DNA from: RGIG3009 sp045595845
GTDB lineage: Bacteria; Bacillota; Clostridia; Oscillospirales; Acutalibacteraceae
Reading direction: 5' to 3'
Assembly (NCBI GenBank): GCA_045595845.1
Contig: JAZOBF010000032.1
Location: forward strand, 1-46,946
DNA: 46,946 nucleotides
The notes under the pieces were generated by a model. The model was not told the DNA's origin and did not search any database. It worked only from the letters and a program-made list of their open reading frames with translations. Of the stretch, positions 9,202-17,713 are shown piece after piece; positions within the stretch are counted from its first letter, which is position 1, and the number at the start of each line of letters is the position of its first letter. A program made the position numbers and the translations under genes.

Positions 9202-9228
9202 AAGGCAGCACCGACGGTGCTGCCTTTT
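9202..9228. terminator. bidirectional terminator between glgP and the RlmD-type gene
   Basis: An 11-bp perfect stem, AAGGCAGCACC (9202-9212) with GGTGCTGCCTT (9216-9226), loop GAC. T residues follow on the plus strand, and on the minus strand the complement of the A-rich side gives TCCTTT. It sits between convergent genes and nearly touches both stops. Confidence 0.85.
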
Positions 9229-10387
9229 ACTGTTTTCGTTCGAGTGATACCACACATTCAATATGTTGCGTATGCGGGAACATATCAAATGGTTGAATAT
9301 AGGTGACGCGGTAGCCGTTCTTGGTAAGCACACGCAGATCACGCGCTTGCGTTTCGGGGTTGCAGGAAATATAAACAACTCTTTTTGGAGCCAGTGTGAT
9401 CAGTGAGTTTAAAAAGGGTAGATCACTGCCTGCGCGTGGCGGGTCCATAAATACTACATCAATTGGTTGCCCCTCTTTGGCAAGCTCCACCATGTACTTA
9501 CCGGCATCTGCTTCTATAAAATGCGCGTTTTGAATGTTGTTGCGTTTGGCATTTACGCGGGCGTCGCGTACGGCATCGCCGTTGAGTTCTACACCGACCA
9601 CCTGTCCCGCCGCACCCGCGGCGATCAGTCCGATGGTGCCGATTCCGCAATAGGCATCCAACACAGCCTCTTTCCCGGTCAGGGCGGCAAGCTCAATCGC
9701 TTTGTTATACAGCTTCTCGGTTTGCACGGGATTGATTTGGTAAAACGAGCGGGGAGAAATGCGAAAAATACATCCGCACAGCGTATCCTCAATATATCCC
9801 GCACCGTACAGTACTTCCTCGCGCTCGCCGAGTACCATGCTCGTCTGATGCGGGTTGATGTTCAATACCACCGTGGTAATCTCGGGGTGTCGTTGTAATA
9901 ACGCCTGCACAAATCGCTTTTTCATCGGAAAAATCGGGTGTGCGGCCACTAACACTACCATGACTTGTCCGCTTGTAAAGCCGCGACGGACGAGTACATG
10001 GCGTAAAAACCCTTTCCGACTGTCCTCTTGATAGGGGAGCATTTGAAATTCGGTGAGCATACGGCGGATCGACACGACAATCTTATCGGCGGTGGGGTCT
10101 TCGATTTGGCAAGAATCAACCTTGACGATGCGATGGGTACTGGATTGGTATACACCCGACAAAATTTCATGCCGCCGTGTCAGAGCAAACGCCGCTTGTA
10201 CTTTGTTTCGGTAATGATACGGGAATTCCATACCGACGATAGGGGAAACACGATGGTAGCGTCCGAGCAGGGAAAAGACCTTTTCTTGCTTGTAGCTGAG
10301 TTGTCGCTCGTAACTCATATTTTGCAATTGGCAGCCGCCGCATTTTTTAGACAATGGGCAGCGTGGCGGCATAGCGGTTTTCGCCAT
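9227..10387 (-). CDS. rlmD: 23S rRNA (uracil-C5)-methyltransferase, RumA/TrmA family
   Basis: A 386-residue SAM-dependent methyltransferase that makes 5-methyluridine in 23S rRNA. Near the N-terminus C-P-L-S-K-K-C-G-G-C plus a later C (in V-D-S-C-Q-I) form the iron-sulfur cluster ligands of RumA-type enzymes. SAM-binding D-A-Y-C-G-I-G-T-I-G is near 245, M-D-P-P-R-A-G near 320, and the catalytic cysteine is in Y-I-S-C-N-P-E-T. An N-terminal TRAM domain is missing, which is common in this family. Firmicute members often modify two positions (RlmCD), so exact sites are not decided by sequence. It is downstream of, and abuts, the HD-domain gene. Confidence 0.9.
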   Translation of the reverse strand: MAKTAMPPRCPLSKKCGGCQLQNMSYERQLSYKQEKVFSLLGRYHRVSPIVGMEFPYHYRNKVQAAFALTRRHEILSGVYQSSTHRIVKVDSCQIEDPTADKIVVSIRRMLTEFQMLPYQEDSRKGFLRHVLVRRGFTSGQVMVVLVAAHPIFPMKKRFVQALLQRHPEITTVVLNINPHQTSMVLGEREEVLYGAGYIEDTLCGCIFRISPRSFYQINPVQTEKLYNKAIELAALTGKEAVLDAYCGIGTIGLIAAGAAGQVVGVELNGDAVRDARVNAKRNNIQNAHFIEADAGKYMVELAKEGQPIDVVFMDPPRAGSDLPFLNSLITLAPKRVVYISCNPETQARDLRVLTKNGYRVTYIQPFDMFPHTQHIECVVSLERKQ

Positions 10388-10969
10388 TTATTTTCCCTCC
10401 ACGAAGTAAGTGGCTTCCATGTCGGCAACGGATAAGGCAAAGGCGAGAGGGAACATTTCAAACGCTTTTCCCACATTACGGGCGTCCTCTTCACCCGAAA
10501 AACCCATGTGATAGCGGATCGCAAAGGCTTCCTCGCGTGTCAGCCGCATATAGCCTGACAGAATATACACAGACTTTTCGCCGTGACCGTAGGGGAGTTT
10601 ATCGTCGATCTCATAGGTCGGAACTTTCTGCCAAACACCGTTATCATCCTTGACATTACGCGTTCCTGCTTTGTAAAAATTGATTTTGCACACATCGTGC
10701 AACAACGCAGCGATGGCAATGCTTTCTTCTGTATAATGGAGGCCGTATACCTCTTTAACACGCTCGCGTTCGAGATAGTGGTGTAAACAGTCGTACACAT
10801 TCAGACTGTGCTCTACAAGTCCGCCCTCATACGAACCGTGAAATCTTGTGCTGGCGGGAGCGGTGAAGAAATCGCAGGATTTGGATTCGAGATATTCTAA
10901 AAACTTGTCAGCGCCCTCGCGTTTGATATGTTCCTTGTAAATGGCAATAAACCGTTCTTTCGGATTCAT
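10388..10969 (-). CDS. HD-domain phosphohydrolase (YhaM C-domain-like)
   Basis: A 193-residue protein with an HD metal-dependent phosphohydrolase fold. V-E-H-S near residue 55 and L-L-H-D-V-C-K near 92 supply the metal ligands, and further His and Asp residues follow (H-G-E, R-Y-H, D-M-E). The G-G-L-V-E-H-S-L-N-V segment resembles the HD domain of the YhaM 3'-5' exonuclease, but the OB-fold of YhaM is absent. The start at 10969 follows AGGAGTGCGCT; an upstream ATG at 10990 would lie before that ribosome binding site. The stop directly abuts the RlmD-type start, so the two form an operon. The substrate is unknown. Confidence 0.8.
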   Translation of the reverse strand: MNPKERFIAIYKEHIKREGADKFLEYLESKSCDFFTAPASTRFHGSYEGGLVEHSLNVYDCLHHYLERERVKEVYGLHYTEESIAIAALLHDVCKINFYKAGTRNVKDDNGVWQKVPTYEIDDKLPYGHGEKSVYILSGYMRLTREEAFAIRYHMGFSGEEDARNVGKAFEMFPLAFALSVADMEATYFVEGK

Positions 10970-11009
10970 AGCGCACTCCTTTTTACACATAAAATACTAC
11001 GGTAATTAC

Positions 11010-11038
11010 AGTATAAAGTCTTTTATACAAAATTTCAA
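11010..11038 (-). promoter_or_regulatory. sigma-A promoter of the HD hydrolase-rlmD operon
   Basis: On the minus strand TTGAAA (complement of 11033-11038), 17 bases, TATACT (complement of 11010-11015). The spacing is ideal, with matches of 5/6 and 5/6. Confidence 0.7.
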
Positions 11039-11046
11039 GATTTCGC

Positions 11047-11075
11047 GTGACAAAAGCCTGTAAATGTTGTAGAAT
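11047..11075 (+). promoter_or_regulatory. sigma-A promoter of the DUF368 gene
   Basis: GTGACA (11047-11052), 17 bases, TAGAAT (11070-11075), each 5/6. The predicted transcript starts near 11082, about 20 bases before the ATG at 11101. Confidence 0.7.
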
Positions 11076-11100
11076 GGTGTGGTGTAAAGGGGATAGAGAT

Positions 11101-11994
11101 ATGAAATCGTTTTTCAAGCGTTTTATGGTGTCGATTAAAGGGTTTATCATCGGCTCATCTATGGCGGTACCCGGCGTCAGCGGTGGTACAATGGCAATCG
11201 TGCTCGGCATCTATGACCGCCTACTTTCCGCAATCAGCGGTATCCGCAAAAATTTCAAGGAAAACGCATGGTTCCTGATCCGCTTCGGATTGGGTTCCGC
11301 CATCGGCCTTGTGTTGTTCTATGAACTGATCGGCCGTTTGTTGGAAATTTTTCCGATTCCCGTATCGGCATTATTTTTCGGCGCGGTTATCGGCGGTATC
11401 CCTACTTTGATGAGCAAGATTAAGCCGGAAAAAGTTACGGCAAAATTCTGCGTTACTTCCTTGTTGTGGGGCATTTTAGGTGTCGTGATTGTTCTTGGTG
11501 TTGCCAACATTCTCGATATTCTCAAATGGTTTGGGGCGATTGAGCCAAATGTGACATCTTTGGTGTCCACCACCGGCAGTGTTACCTTTGCCAATATCCT
11601 TTTGTGGATCGTGACGGGATTTGTCATTTCGATCGCTCTCATTCTACCCGGTATCAGCACCTCGCATATGTTGATTATATTGGGCATCACCAGTATTCTG
11701 ACCATGCCGCTTCCCGCTCTTATCGTTATCGGTCTTTCATTGTTGACGGGTATCTTTGCCATTACCAAACCCTTAGAATGGGCGATGAACCGTTTTACGC
11801 GCCCCACATATTGTGTGATTGTCGGATTTGTTCTCGGTTCACTGTGGGATATTTTCGAGGAACACATTATTCCCGGCTTTTTTGAACTCGGCTCAGTTTG
11901 GTGGCATTGGGTGTTGACGCTTGCAGTTGCTGTTGCGTTGTTTGTTGGTGGCTTGTTCGGTTTGCTCTATCTCTCGCGTTTTTCGGATGACTAA
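11101..11994 (+). CDS. DUF368 membrane protein, probable undecaprenyl-phosphate transporter
   Basis: A 297-residue integral membrane protein with about eight to nine hydrophobic helices. It has the DUF368 signatures P-G-V-S-G-G-T-M-A (about residue 22) and its repeat L-P-G-I-S-T-S-H near 185, suggesting an inverted-repeat fold. DUF368 proteins (PopT) have been reported as undecaprenyl-phosphate flippases that recycle the lipid carrier for cell-wall synthesis. That reading suits its position just before murD, although a terminator and a new promoter separate the two. The start at 11101 follows AAGGGGAT; the reading frame upstream overlaps the promoter and is not coding. Confidence 0.88.
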   Translation: MKSFFKRFMVSIKGFIIGSSMAVPGVSGGTMAIVLGIYDRLLSAISGIRKNFKENAWFLIRFGLGSAIGLVLFYELIGRLLEIFPIPVSALFFGAVIGGIPTLMSKIKPEKVTAKFCVTSLLWGILGVVIVLGVANILDILKWFGAIEPNVTSLVSTTGSVTFANILLWIVTGFVISIALILPGISTSHMLIILGITSILTMPLPALIVIGLSLLTGIFAITKPLEWAMNRFTRPTYCVIVGFVLGSLWDIFEEHIIPGFFELGSVWWHWVLTLAVAVALFVGGLFGLLYLSRFSDD

Positions 11995-11999
11995 TACCA

Positions 12000-12035
12000 A
12001 AAGGATGAGGCTTTTGTGCCTCATCCTTTGTTTTT
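12000..12035 (+). terminator. rho-independent terminator after the DUF368 gene
   Basis: A 12-bp perfect stem, AAAGGATGAGGC (12000-12011) with GCCTCATCCTTT (12018-12029), a 6-base loop, then GTTTTT. Confidence 0.9.
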
Positions 12036-12038
12036 GGG

Positions 12039-12067
12039 TTGATATTTCGTGTCGCGGACAGTATAAT
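12039..12067 (+). promoter_or_regulatory. sigma-A promoter of murD
   Basis: TTGATA (12039-12044), 17 bases, TATAAT (12062-12067): 5/6 and 6/6 matches. It starts four bases after the preceding terminator's T run. Confidence 0.85.
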
Positions 12068-12101
12068 AGTAATATTGTAAGGAAAGGCGTGCGGTAAGAA
12101 G

Positions 12102-13469
12102 ATGAACTATGCGGAATTTTTCAAATCCCTGTCCGGCAAACGGGTAGCAGTTTGCGGAATCGGGCATAACAACACTCCGGTCGCGTTACAGTTGTTAGCG
12201 TACGGTGCCCAAGTGACCGCCTGCGATAAACGCTCGCGTGCCGAGCTCGGCGAAACGGCGGATATGTTGGAAAAAGCGGGAGCGGTATTGCAACTGGGTG
12301 AGGGGTATTTGGATACCTTGGACGCAGACCTCATTTTGCGCACCCCCGGTATGAAACCGTATCTGCCGCCGTTTGAAGCGGCACGCGCTGCGGGTAAAAC
12401 GGTCACCTCCGAAATGGAGTTGTTTTTTAAGTTGTGTCCTGCTCCCATCTATGCGGTGACAGGCTCGGACGGCAAGACGACCACGACCACGGTTATTGCG
12501 GGCTTGTTGGAAGCGGCGGGAAAGACGGTTCATCTTGGCGGCAATATCGGCAGACCGCTGTTGCCCGTCATTGAGGATATTACCTCGGCACATACGGCGG
12601 TAACCGAGCTTTCCAGTTTTCAACTGACCATGATGACGCAAAGCCCGAAAGTTGCTGTGGTTACGAATGTAGCGCCCAATCACTTGGATTGGCATACCGA
12701 TATGCAGGAATATATCGATGCCAAAAAGAATTTGATTGCCCATCAAAACCCGACCGACCGTGCGGTACTGAATGCTGATAATGATATTACAGCCTCCTTT
12801 GCCGAGCATTGCACGGGGGAAGTGTGGCAGTTCTCACGCCGCCATCCCGTAAATCGGGGGACTTATCTGGGCAAAGACGGCATTCTTTACGGTACCGACG
12901 GTACGGATACCGTTGCCATTATGGCGGCATCCGATATTCGTATTCCCGGTGTGCATAATATCGAAAATTATTTAGCGGCGTTTGCTGCGGTTTGGGGTGT
13001 GGTGCCGATATCGGTTATGGCAAACTTTGCCCGCACTTTCAGCGGTGTGCCGCACCGCTCGGAATTGGTGCGCGAACGAGACGGCATTAAGTGGTATAAC
13101 GATTCCATCGGTTCCAGCCCGTCCCGTACCATCGCCGGACTGAAAGCCTTTGACCAAAAAGTTATCTTGATTGCAGGCGGGTATGATAAGCATATTCCGT
13201 ACGATCCGCTGGGGCCCGTTGCGGCCGAAACGGTACGTGCCGCCATCTTGCTTGGCGCTACGGCAACGGCGATTGAGACCGCTATCCGCGCTCATTCCGA
13301 TCTACCCATCTACCGTGTTTCGGATATGGCGGAAGCGGTGAAAACGGCAAACACGATTGCTAAAAACGGTGATATTGTCTTTATGTCACCCGCCAGTGCC
13401 AGTTTTGATATGTATAAAAACTTTGAAGAACGCGGCAACCATTTTAAGCAACTTGTAAACGATCTGTGA
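12102..13469 (+). CDS. murD: UDP-N-acetylmuramoylalanine--D-glutamate ligase
   Basis: A 455-residue cytoplasmic Mur ligase adding D-glutamate to UDP-MurNAc-L-Ala in peptidoglycan synthesis. An N-terminal Rossmann-like domain (V-A-V-C-G-I-G near 15) is followed by the ATP loop T-G-S-D-G-K-T-T-T-T-T near 120, E-L-S-S-F-Q-L near 168, N-H-L-D-W-H near 193 and the A-K-K lysine that is carbamylated in the family. The C-terminal domain has I-L-I-A-G-G-Y-D-K and L-S-P-A-S-A-S-F-D. The loop has S-D instead of the more usual T-N, which I have seen described for clostridial MurD. The next gene follows after 12 bases, so it may be co-transcribed with the peptidases. Confidence 0.95.
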   Translation: MNYAEFFKSLSGKRVAVCGIGHNNTPVALQLLAYGAQVTACDKRSRAELGETADMLEKAGAVLQLGEGYLDTLDADLILRTPGMKPYLPPFEAARAAGKTVTSEMELFFKLCPAPIYAVTGSDGKTTTTTVIAGLLEAAGKTVHLGGNIGRPLLPVIEDITSAHTAVTELSSFQLTMMTQSPKVAVVTNVAPNHLDWHTDMQEYIDAKKNLIAHQNPTDRAVLNADNDITASFAEHCTGEVWQFSRRHPVNRGTYLGKDGILYGTDGTDTVAIMAASDIRIPGVHNIENYLAAFAAVWGVVPISVMANFARTFSGVPHRSELVRERDGIKWYNDSIGSSPSRTIAGLKAFDQKVILIAGGYDKHIPYDPLGPVAAETVRAAILLGATATAIETAIRAHSDLPIYRVSDMAEAVKTANTIAKNGDIVFMSPASASFDMYKNFEERGNHFKQLVNDL

Positions 13470-13481
13470 GGATATAAAGCT

Positions 13482-14510
13482 ATGGAACTCAAAACTGTAT
13501 TGCGGGAGCTTTGTTTGGCGTCCGGTGTCAATGGATGTACCGAGGCAGCGGATACCGCCGAGCAATTCTTATCTGCTTTCACAAGGGATATTCACCGTGA
13601 CCGATTGGGAAATGTATGGGGTGTTATTCGCTCAAATACTCCCGACGCGCCGACCGTGTTGTTGGAAGCCCATATAGACGAGATTGGCTTTACCGTCACG
13701 CATGTCGACGAGCGTGGCTTTTTGCGTGTCGCGCCGTGCGGCGGGGTGGACAATCGGACTTTGTCGGCCGCTCCCGTGACCGTGCTCAGCACACCTGCGT
13801 GCAATGGGGTGTTTTGTGCTGTGCCGCTTCATTTATCGAAAGACGATGCACCGCTCCCGGAAATCACCGAACGTGCCATTGATATCGGCATGGACGCTGA
13901 ACAAGCGAAAGCCCGTATTCCTCTCGGTACACGGGCGGTGTTTGCGGCGCGGTTTGAAGAACTTTTGAACGAACGCGTGTGTTCCAAAGCGTTAGACAAT
14001 CGAGCGGGCGTTGCCTCCATTCTGTACGCGCTGTCTTTGGTAACGGGACAAGTTTTGCCTGTGAATGTGATTGTTGCCTTCTGCGTACAGGAAGAACTGG
14101 GACTTCGCGGTGCTAAAACGGCGGCTTACGGTATCCGTCCCGATGCCGCTATCGTGGTAGATGTCAGCTTTGCACACACGCCCGATGCCGACAAAACCGC
14201 TTGCGGTACGCTCGGCGGCGGTGCTATGCTCGGCATATCACCTGTTTTGGATGCGACCATGACGGATTCCTTGCGTAATCTGGCAGAAAAGCAGAATATT
14301 CCGTTTCAATTTGAAGTGATGGGCGGTACCACCGGTACGGATGCAGATACGGTCAGCTTGACTGCAGAGGGAATCCCATCAGCATTGCTTTCCGTTCCGC
14401 TTCGGTATATGCACACCCCCGCCGAGGTGGTATCCTTATACGATATACGAGCGGTTGCTCGTTTAATCGCGGCGTTTATCACCGAAGGGGAGGTGCCGTG
14501 TCATGCGTAA
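13482..14510 (+). CDS. M42-family metallopeptidase (first of a tandem pair)
   Basis: A 342-residue M42 (glutamyl/deblocking aminopeptidase-like) protein. The di-metal ligands are visible: H in E-A-H-I-D-E, D in K-A-L-D-N-R-A-G, the E-E pair in Q-E-E-L-G-L-R-G, D in V-V-D-V and H in R-Y-M-H-T-P near the C-terminus. These enzymes form large tetrahedral complexes that trim peptides in the cytoplasm. It overlaps the next M42 gene by 8 bases. The two copies are clearly diverged, so this is an old duplication. Confidence 0.9.
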   Translation: MELKTVLRELCLASGVNGCTEAADTAEQFLSAFTRDIHRDRLGNVWGVIRSNTPDAPTVLLEAHIDEIGFTVTHVDERGFLRVAPCGGVDNRTLSAAPVTVLSTPACNGVFCAVPLHLSKDDAPLPEITERAIDIGMDAEQAKARIPLGTRAVFAARFEELLNERVCSKALDNRAGVASILYALSLVTGQVLPVNVIVAFCVQEELGLRGAKTAAYGIRPDAAIVVDVSFAHTPDADKTACGTLGGGAMLGISPVLDATMTDSLRNLAEKQNIPFQFEVMGGTTGTDADTVSLTAEGIPSALLSVPLRYMHTPAEVVSLYDIRAVARLIAAFITEGEVPCHA

Positions 14511-15537
14511 TACGATACAAGAGTTGTGCGCCCTTTCCGGTATTTCGGGCCGTGAAGGAATGGTGCGGGAATACATTACCGAGCAGTTGAAAGATGCGTC
14601 CGCGGTTAAGGAAATTCGTGTCGACCGCATGGGAAACTGTATTGTTTCGCTTAAAGGCCGTAAACCGGCATCGAAATCGGTTGTGTTTGCCGCCCACATG
14701 GATGAGGTAGGCGGTATTGTGACGGGCATTACCGATGATGGTTATTTACATTTTGATACCGTTGGCGGTATATCATCGGATGTCTTATTCTCCCGTATGG
14801 TTTGGGTGAACGGCCATGCGGGTGTGATTGGCGGTAAGGCCGTGCATCAGTGCAAAGGGGAGGAGAAGAATAAAATTCCCACGGTCAACAGTATGTTGAT
14901 TGATATTGGTGCCGCTTCCCGTGAAGCGGCAAAGGCGGTGGCCCGCGAGGGAGATGCCGTTACCTTTTCTTCCGGGACTTTTTCACTTGGCAATGATAAG
15001 TTTTGCACAAAAGCGTTGGATGATCGAGCGGGTTGTGCTCTGCTTTTGAAGCTGGCGCATGCGCAACCGGAATATGATGTTACACTGATTTTTACCGTGC
15101 AAGAAGAGATTGGCTTGCGTGGCGCTGTAACTGCCGCTTATGCGACACAGCCCGAAATTGCGGTAGTTGTAGATGCTACCACGGCGGGCGATAGTGCAGG
15201 CGTGCCATCCGATAAGCAGGTCTGTCGTATGGGGGACGGTCCTGTTGTTTCCTTTATGGATCGGCAGACCATGTATGATCCGGCATTGTATGCGTATATT
15301 CGAAAGTTAGCGAAAGAACATGATATACCAACGCAGGCCAAAACAACCGTAGCGGGCGGAAATGACGCAGGTGCGTTTCAACGCACGGGTGAGGGTGCGT
15401 ATGCGGCGGCCGTGTCTTTACCGTGTCGGTATATCCACTCGCCGTCTTGTGTTCTAAAAGAAACCGATATTGCTCATACCTATCGGTTGCTCAAACTGTT
15501 ACTCGATGCCTTGCCAGTGTGGGAGGCGCCCGTATGA
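14503..15537 (+). CDS. M42-family metallopeptidase (second of a tandem pair)
   Basis: A 344-residue M42 peptidase with a complete ligand set: A-A-H-M-D-E, K-A-L-D-D-R-A-G, Q-E-E-I-G-L-R-G, V-V-D-A and R-Y-I-H-S-P. The middle domain keeps the G-G-K-A-V-H segment typical of canonical M42 members, which the first copy lacks (it reads C-A-V-P-L-H-L), so this copy looks more standard. It overlaps the previous gene by 8 bases and the GNAT gene by 4 (ATGA), indicating one transcript. Products of the two may be subunits with different specificity; this is inferred from the pairing only. Confidence 0.92.
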   Translation: MRNTIQELCALSGISGREGMVREYITEQLKDASAVKEIRVDRMGNCIVSLKGRKPASKSVVFAAHMDEVGGIVTGITDDGYLHFDTVGGISSDVLFSRMVWVNGHAGVIGGKAVHQCKGEEKNKIPTVNSMLIDIGAASREAAKAVAREGDAVTFSSGTFSLGNDKFCTKALDDRAGCALLLKLAHAQPEYDVTLIFTVQEEIGLRGAVTAAYATQPEIAVVVDATTAGDSAGVPSDKQVCRMGDGPVVSFMDRQTMYDPALYAYIRKLAKEHDIPTQAKTTVAGGNDAGAFQRTGEGAYAAAVSLPCRYIHSPSCVLKETDIAHTYRLLKLLLDALPVWEAPV

Positions 15538-16244
15538 TTTCCCTGGTTGACGGAGTGTTGCCATCTGCCATCACGGGGCAGGATCCGATTGCTGGTCGCT
15601 TGCTTTCATGGTGGGAAGCGTACCGTGATACCGGAATTGCACGGTTTTACCGTACGGAACACGATGGATGTATAGCACTGCTGGATACACAGGCAGTAGC
15701 CTACATTCCCGTCGAGGATGCCGACGAGGCAGCATCGTTTTTTGAGTGGCAACCGCAGATACGATCGGTCTGCACCAATGTTCCGAGTTGCTTTGTTGGA
15801 AAGATAAGCGAATTTACAGCAATGATCGCGCCTCAGCTGGCAAAACCTGAGGATTTGGAAACAGTCGAACTGCAACGGCTATACACCTTTTTGCGCCCGT
15901 TTTTTATCGATCTTCCGCCATTTGAGTCTTGGTATTTGGATGTGTCATACCGTACGCGTCACGGCCTTTGCCGTCATACCGTTATTACGGATAACGGACA
16001 GATTGTTGCATCTGCCATGACTACGGCGGAATGGAACGGTGGGGCGCTTTTGGGTGGCGTTGCGACACATCCCGACTTCCGTCGACGCGGGTTTGCGGGG
16101 TGTCTTGTGGCGAGCTTAACAGCCTGTTTGCAGGAGATGGGGAAGACGGTATGGATCTGCCCCTATAACCGACCGGCACAACGCCTGTATGAATCGCTTG
16201 GATTTCGTCAAGCGGGCACGGTTACCGTTATTGAAAGGATGTAA
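15534..16244 (+). CDS. GNAT-family N-acetyltransferase
   Basis: A 236-residue protein whose C-terminal half is a GNAT acetyltransferase. The acetyl-CoA loop reads T-H-P-D-F-R-R-R-G-F-A-G (about 178-190), followed by the usual L-Y-E-S-L-G-F-R near the end. The N-terminal half (about 1-110) shows no motif I recognise. The ATG at 15534 overlaps the previous stop; the longer frame upstream lies inside the M42 gene. The substrate is unknown. Coupling with the peptidases suggests amino-acid or peptide metabolism, by context only. Confidence 0.82.
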   Translation: MISLVDGVLPSAITGQDPIAGRLLSWWEAYRDTGIARFYRTEHDGCIALLDTQAVAYIPVEDADEAASFFEWQPQIRSVCTNVPSCFVGKISEFTAMIAPQLAKPEDLETVELQRLYTFLRPFFIDLPPFESWYLDVSYRTRHGLCRHTVITDNGQIVASAMTTAEWNGGALLGGVATHPDFRRRGFAGCLVASLTACLQEMGKTVWICPYNRPAQRLYESLGFRQAGTVTVIERM

Positions 16245-16253
16245 CATACCAAT

Positions 16254-17528
16254 ATGGATACACAATTTTTCACAATTGATTCCCGCTTGCAAACGCTGTC
16301 ACAAGAAGCGCTTAAAGCATCCAAAACATCGTTCGATCGCATTGATGAGATTACGGAGTACAATCAACAAAAAGTCTTGTCGGCGTTTATCAGGCACAGG
16401 GTAAGCGAGAGCCATTTTACCGCGACAACAGGTTACGGCTATGGAGATCGCGGTCGCGATACATTGGAAGAGGTGTTCGCGGATGTGATGGGTGCCGAAG
16501 ACGCTTTGGTACGCCATAGTATTTTGTGTGGCACACACGCCATCACGCTGGCTTTGTTCGGTATATTGCGCCCGGGAGATGTACTGCTTGCAGCAACCGG
16601 TAAACCGTACGATACCTTGCTCGGCGTCATTGGTGCGGACAAACCCTCCGACGGCTCGCTTGCCGAATACGGCATCGGTTACAAAGAAGTACCGCTGAAA
16701 GACGGCCACCCGAATTTAGAGGGAATAGCGGCGGCACTGCGTGAAAACCCCGCCGTTCGCATGATACATATTCAGCGTTCCCGCGGATACGATCTTCGTC
16801 CGTCTCTGTCGGTAGAAACAATCGGCGAGATTGTTCGCACTGTTCGCGCTATTCGTTCGGATGTTGTGGTGTTTGTGGATAACTGCTATGGGGAGTTCGT
16901 TGAAACCATTGAGCCGACAGCCGTAGGCGTGGATTTAATGGCGGGGTCGCTCATTAAGAATCCCGGTGGCGGTGTTGCCGAAAACGGAGGCTATATCTGT
17001 GGTCGCCGCGATCTGGTGGAACAGTGTTCGTATCGCATGAGCACACCGGGGCTCGGCCGTGAGGTTGGGGCGTCTCTCGGTCATAATCGCTCGTTGTTTA
17101 TGGGCTTGTTCCATGCGCCTCATGTAGTGGGTGAGGCTTTAAAAACGGCCGTGTTTGCGGCGGCGTTGTTTGAAAAACTGGGTTTTTGTTGTTTACCCGC
17201 TTCAAACGAGGCCCGTGCCGATATTATTCAGGCGATTTGTTTGAAAAACTCCGAGTCACTCATTGCCTTTTGTCGCGGTATTCAGAGCGGTGCACCGGTG
17301 GATGCGTTCCTGACCCCCGAACCATGGGATATGCCCGGTTATGATAATCAGGTTATCATGGCGGCGGGTGCCTTTACGCTCGGTTCCTCTATTGAACTGT
17401 CGGCAGATGCGCCGCTTCGTGATCCGTTTGCGGTCTACATGCAAGGAGGACTAAACTTCCATTCCGGTAAAATCGGTGTATTGTTAGCGGCACAAACGAT
17501 GTTGGATAACGGTGTGCTGACAATGTAA
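16254..17528 (+). CDS. methionine gamma-lyase-family PLP enzyme (aluminium-resistance/YnbB type)
   Basis: A 424-residue fold-type I PLP protein of the family annotated as methionine gamma-lyase or aluminium resistance (PF06838, B. subtilis YnbB). The Schiff-base lysine is in G-S-L-I-K-N-P-G-G-G near residue 240. D in V-V-V-F-V-D-N-C-Y-G binds the pyridine nitrogen, and G-Y-G-Y-G-D-R-G-R near 60 is a family hallmark. True gamma-lyase activity is not shown for most members. It follows the GNAT gene by 9 bases and ends at a strong terminator, closing the murD-to-lyase gene string. Confidence 0.88.
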   Translation: MDTQFFTIDSRLQTLSQEALKASKTSFDRIDEITEYNQQKVLSAFIRHRVSESHFTATTGYGYGDRGRDTLEEVFADVMGAEDALVRHSILCGTHAITLALFGILRPGDVLLAATGKPYDTLLGVIGADKPSDGSLAEYGIGYKEVPLKDGHPNLEGIAAALRENPAVRMIHIQRSRGYDLRPSLSVETIGEIVRTVRAIRSDVVVFVDNCYGEFVETIEPTAVGVDLMAGSLIKNPGGGVAENGGYICGRRDLVEQCSYRMSTPGLGREVGASLGHNRSLFMGLFHAPHVVGEALKTAVFAAALFEKLGFCCLPASNEARADIIQAICLKNSESLIAFCRGIQSGAPVDAFLTPEPWDMPGYDNQVIMAAGAFTLGSSIELSADAPLRDPFAVYMQGGLNFHSGKIGVLLAAQTMLDNGVLTM

Positions 17529-17540
17529 TACCGCCTGGCA

Positions 17541-17570
17541 AAACAGCATAGCTGATGCTATGCTGTTTTT
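17541..17570 (+). terminator. rho-independent terminator before pckA
   Basis: A 12-bp perfect stem, AAACAGCATAGC (17541-17552) with GCTATGCTGTTT (17557-17568), loop TGAT, followed by T residues. Confidence 0.9.
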
Positions 17571-17605
17571 TACTGTAAAAACGGTATATTTTTGCGGCTA
17601 AAGTA

Positions 17606-17634
17606 TTGATTTTGCCTGTAAAAACTGATAAGAT
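17606..17634 (+). promoter_or_regulatory. possible sigma-A promoter of pckA
   Basis: TTGATT (17606-17611), 17 bases, TAAGAT (17629-17634): 4/6 and 4/6 with ideal spacing. It leaves a leader of about 70 bases before the pckA start, in which I see no clear regulatory structure. Confidence 0.5.
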
Positions 17635-17713
17635 TAAAAATGTACATAATGGGGCGATTTTGGTTTACAACTTATTGTGAAGCTGCCAGAATGAAATGAA
17701 AAGAGGGTTTATT

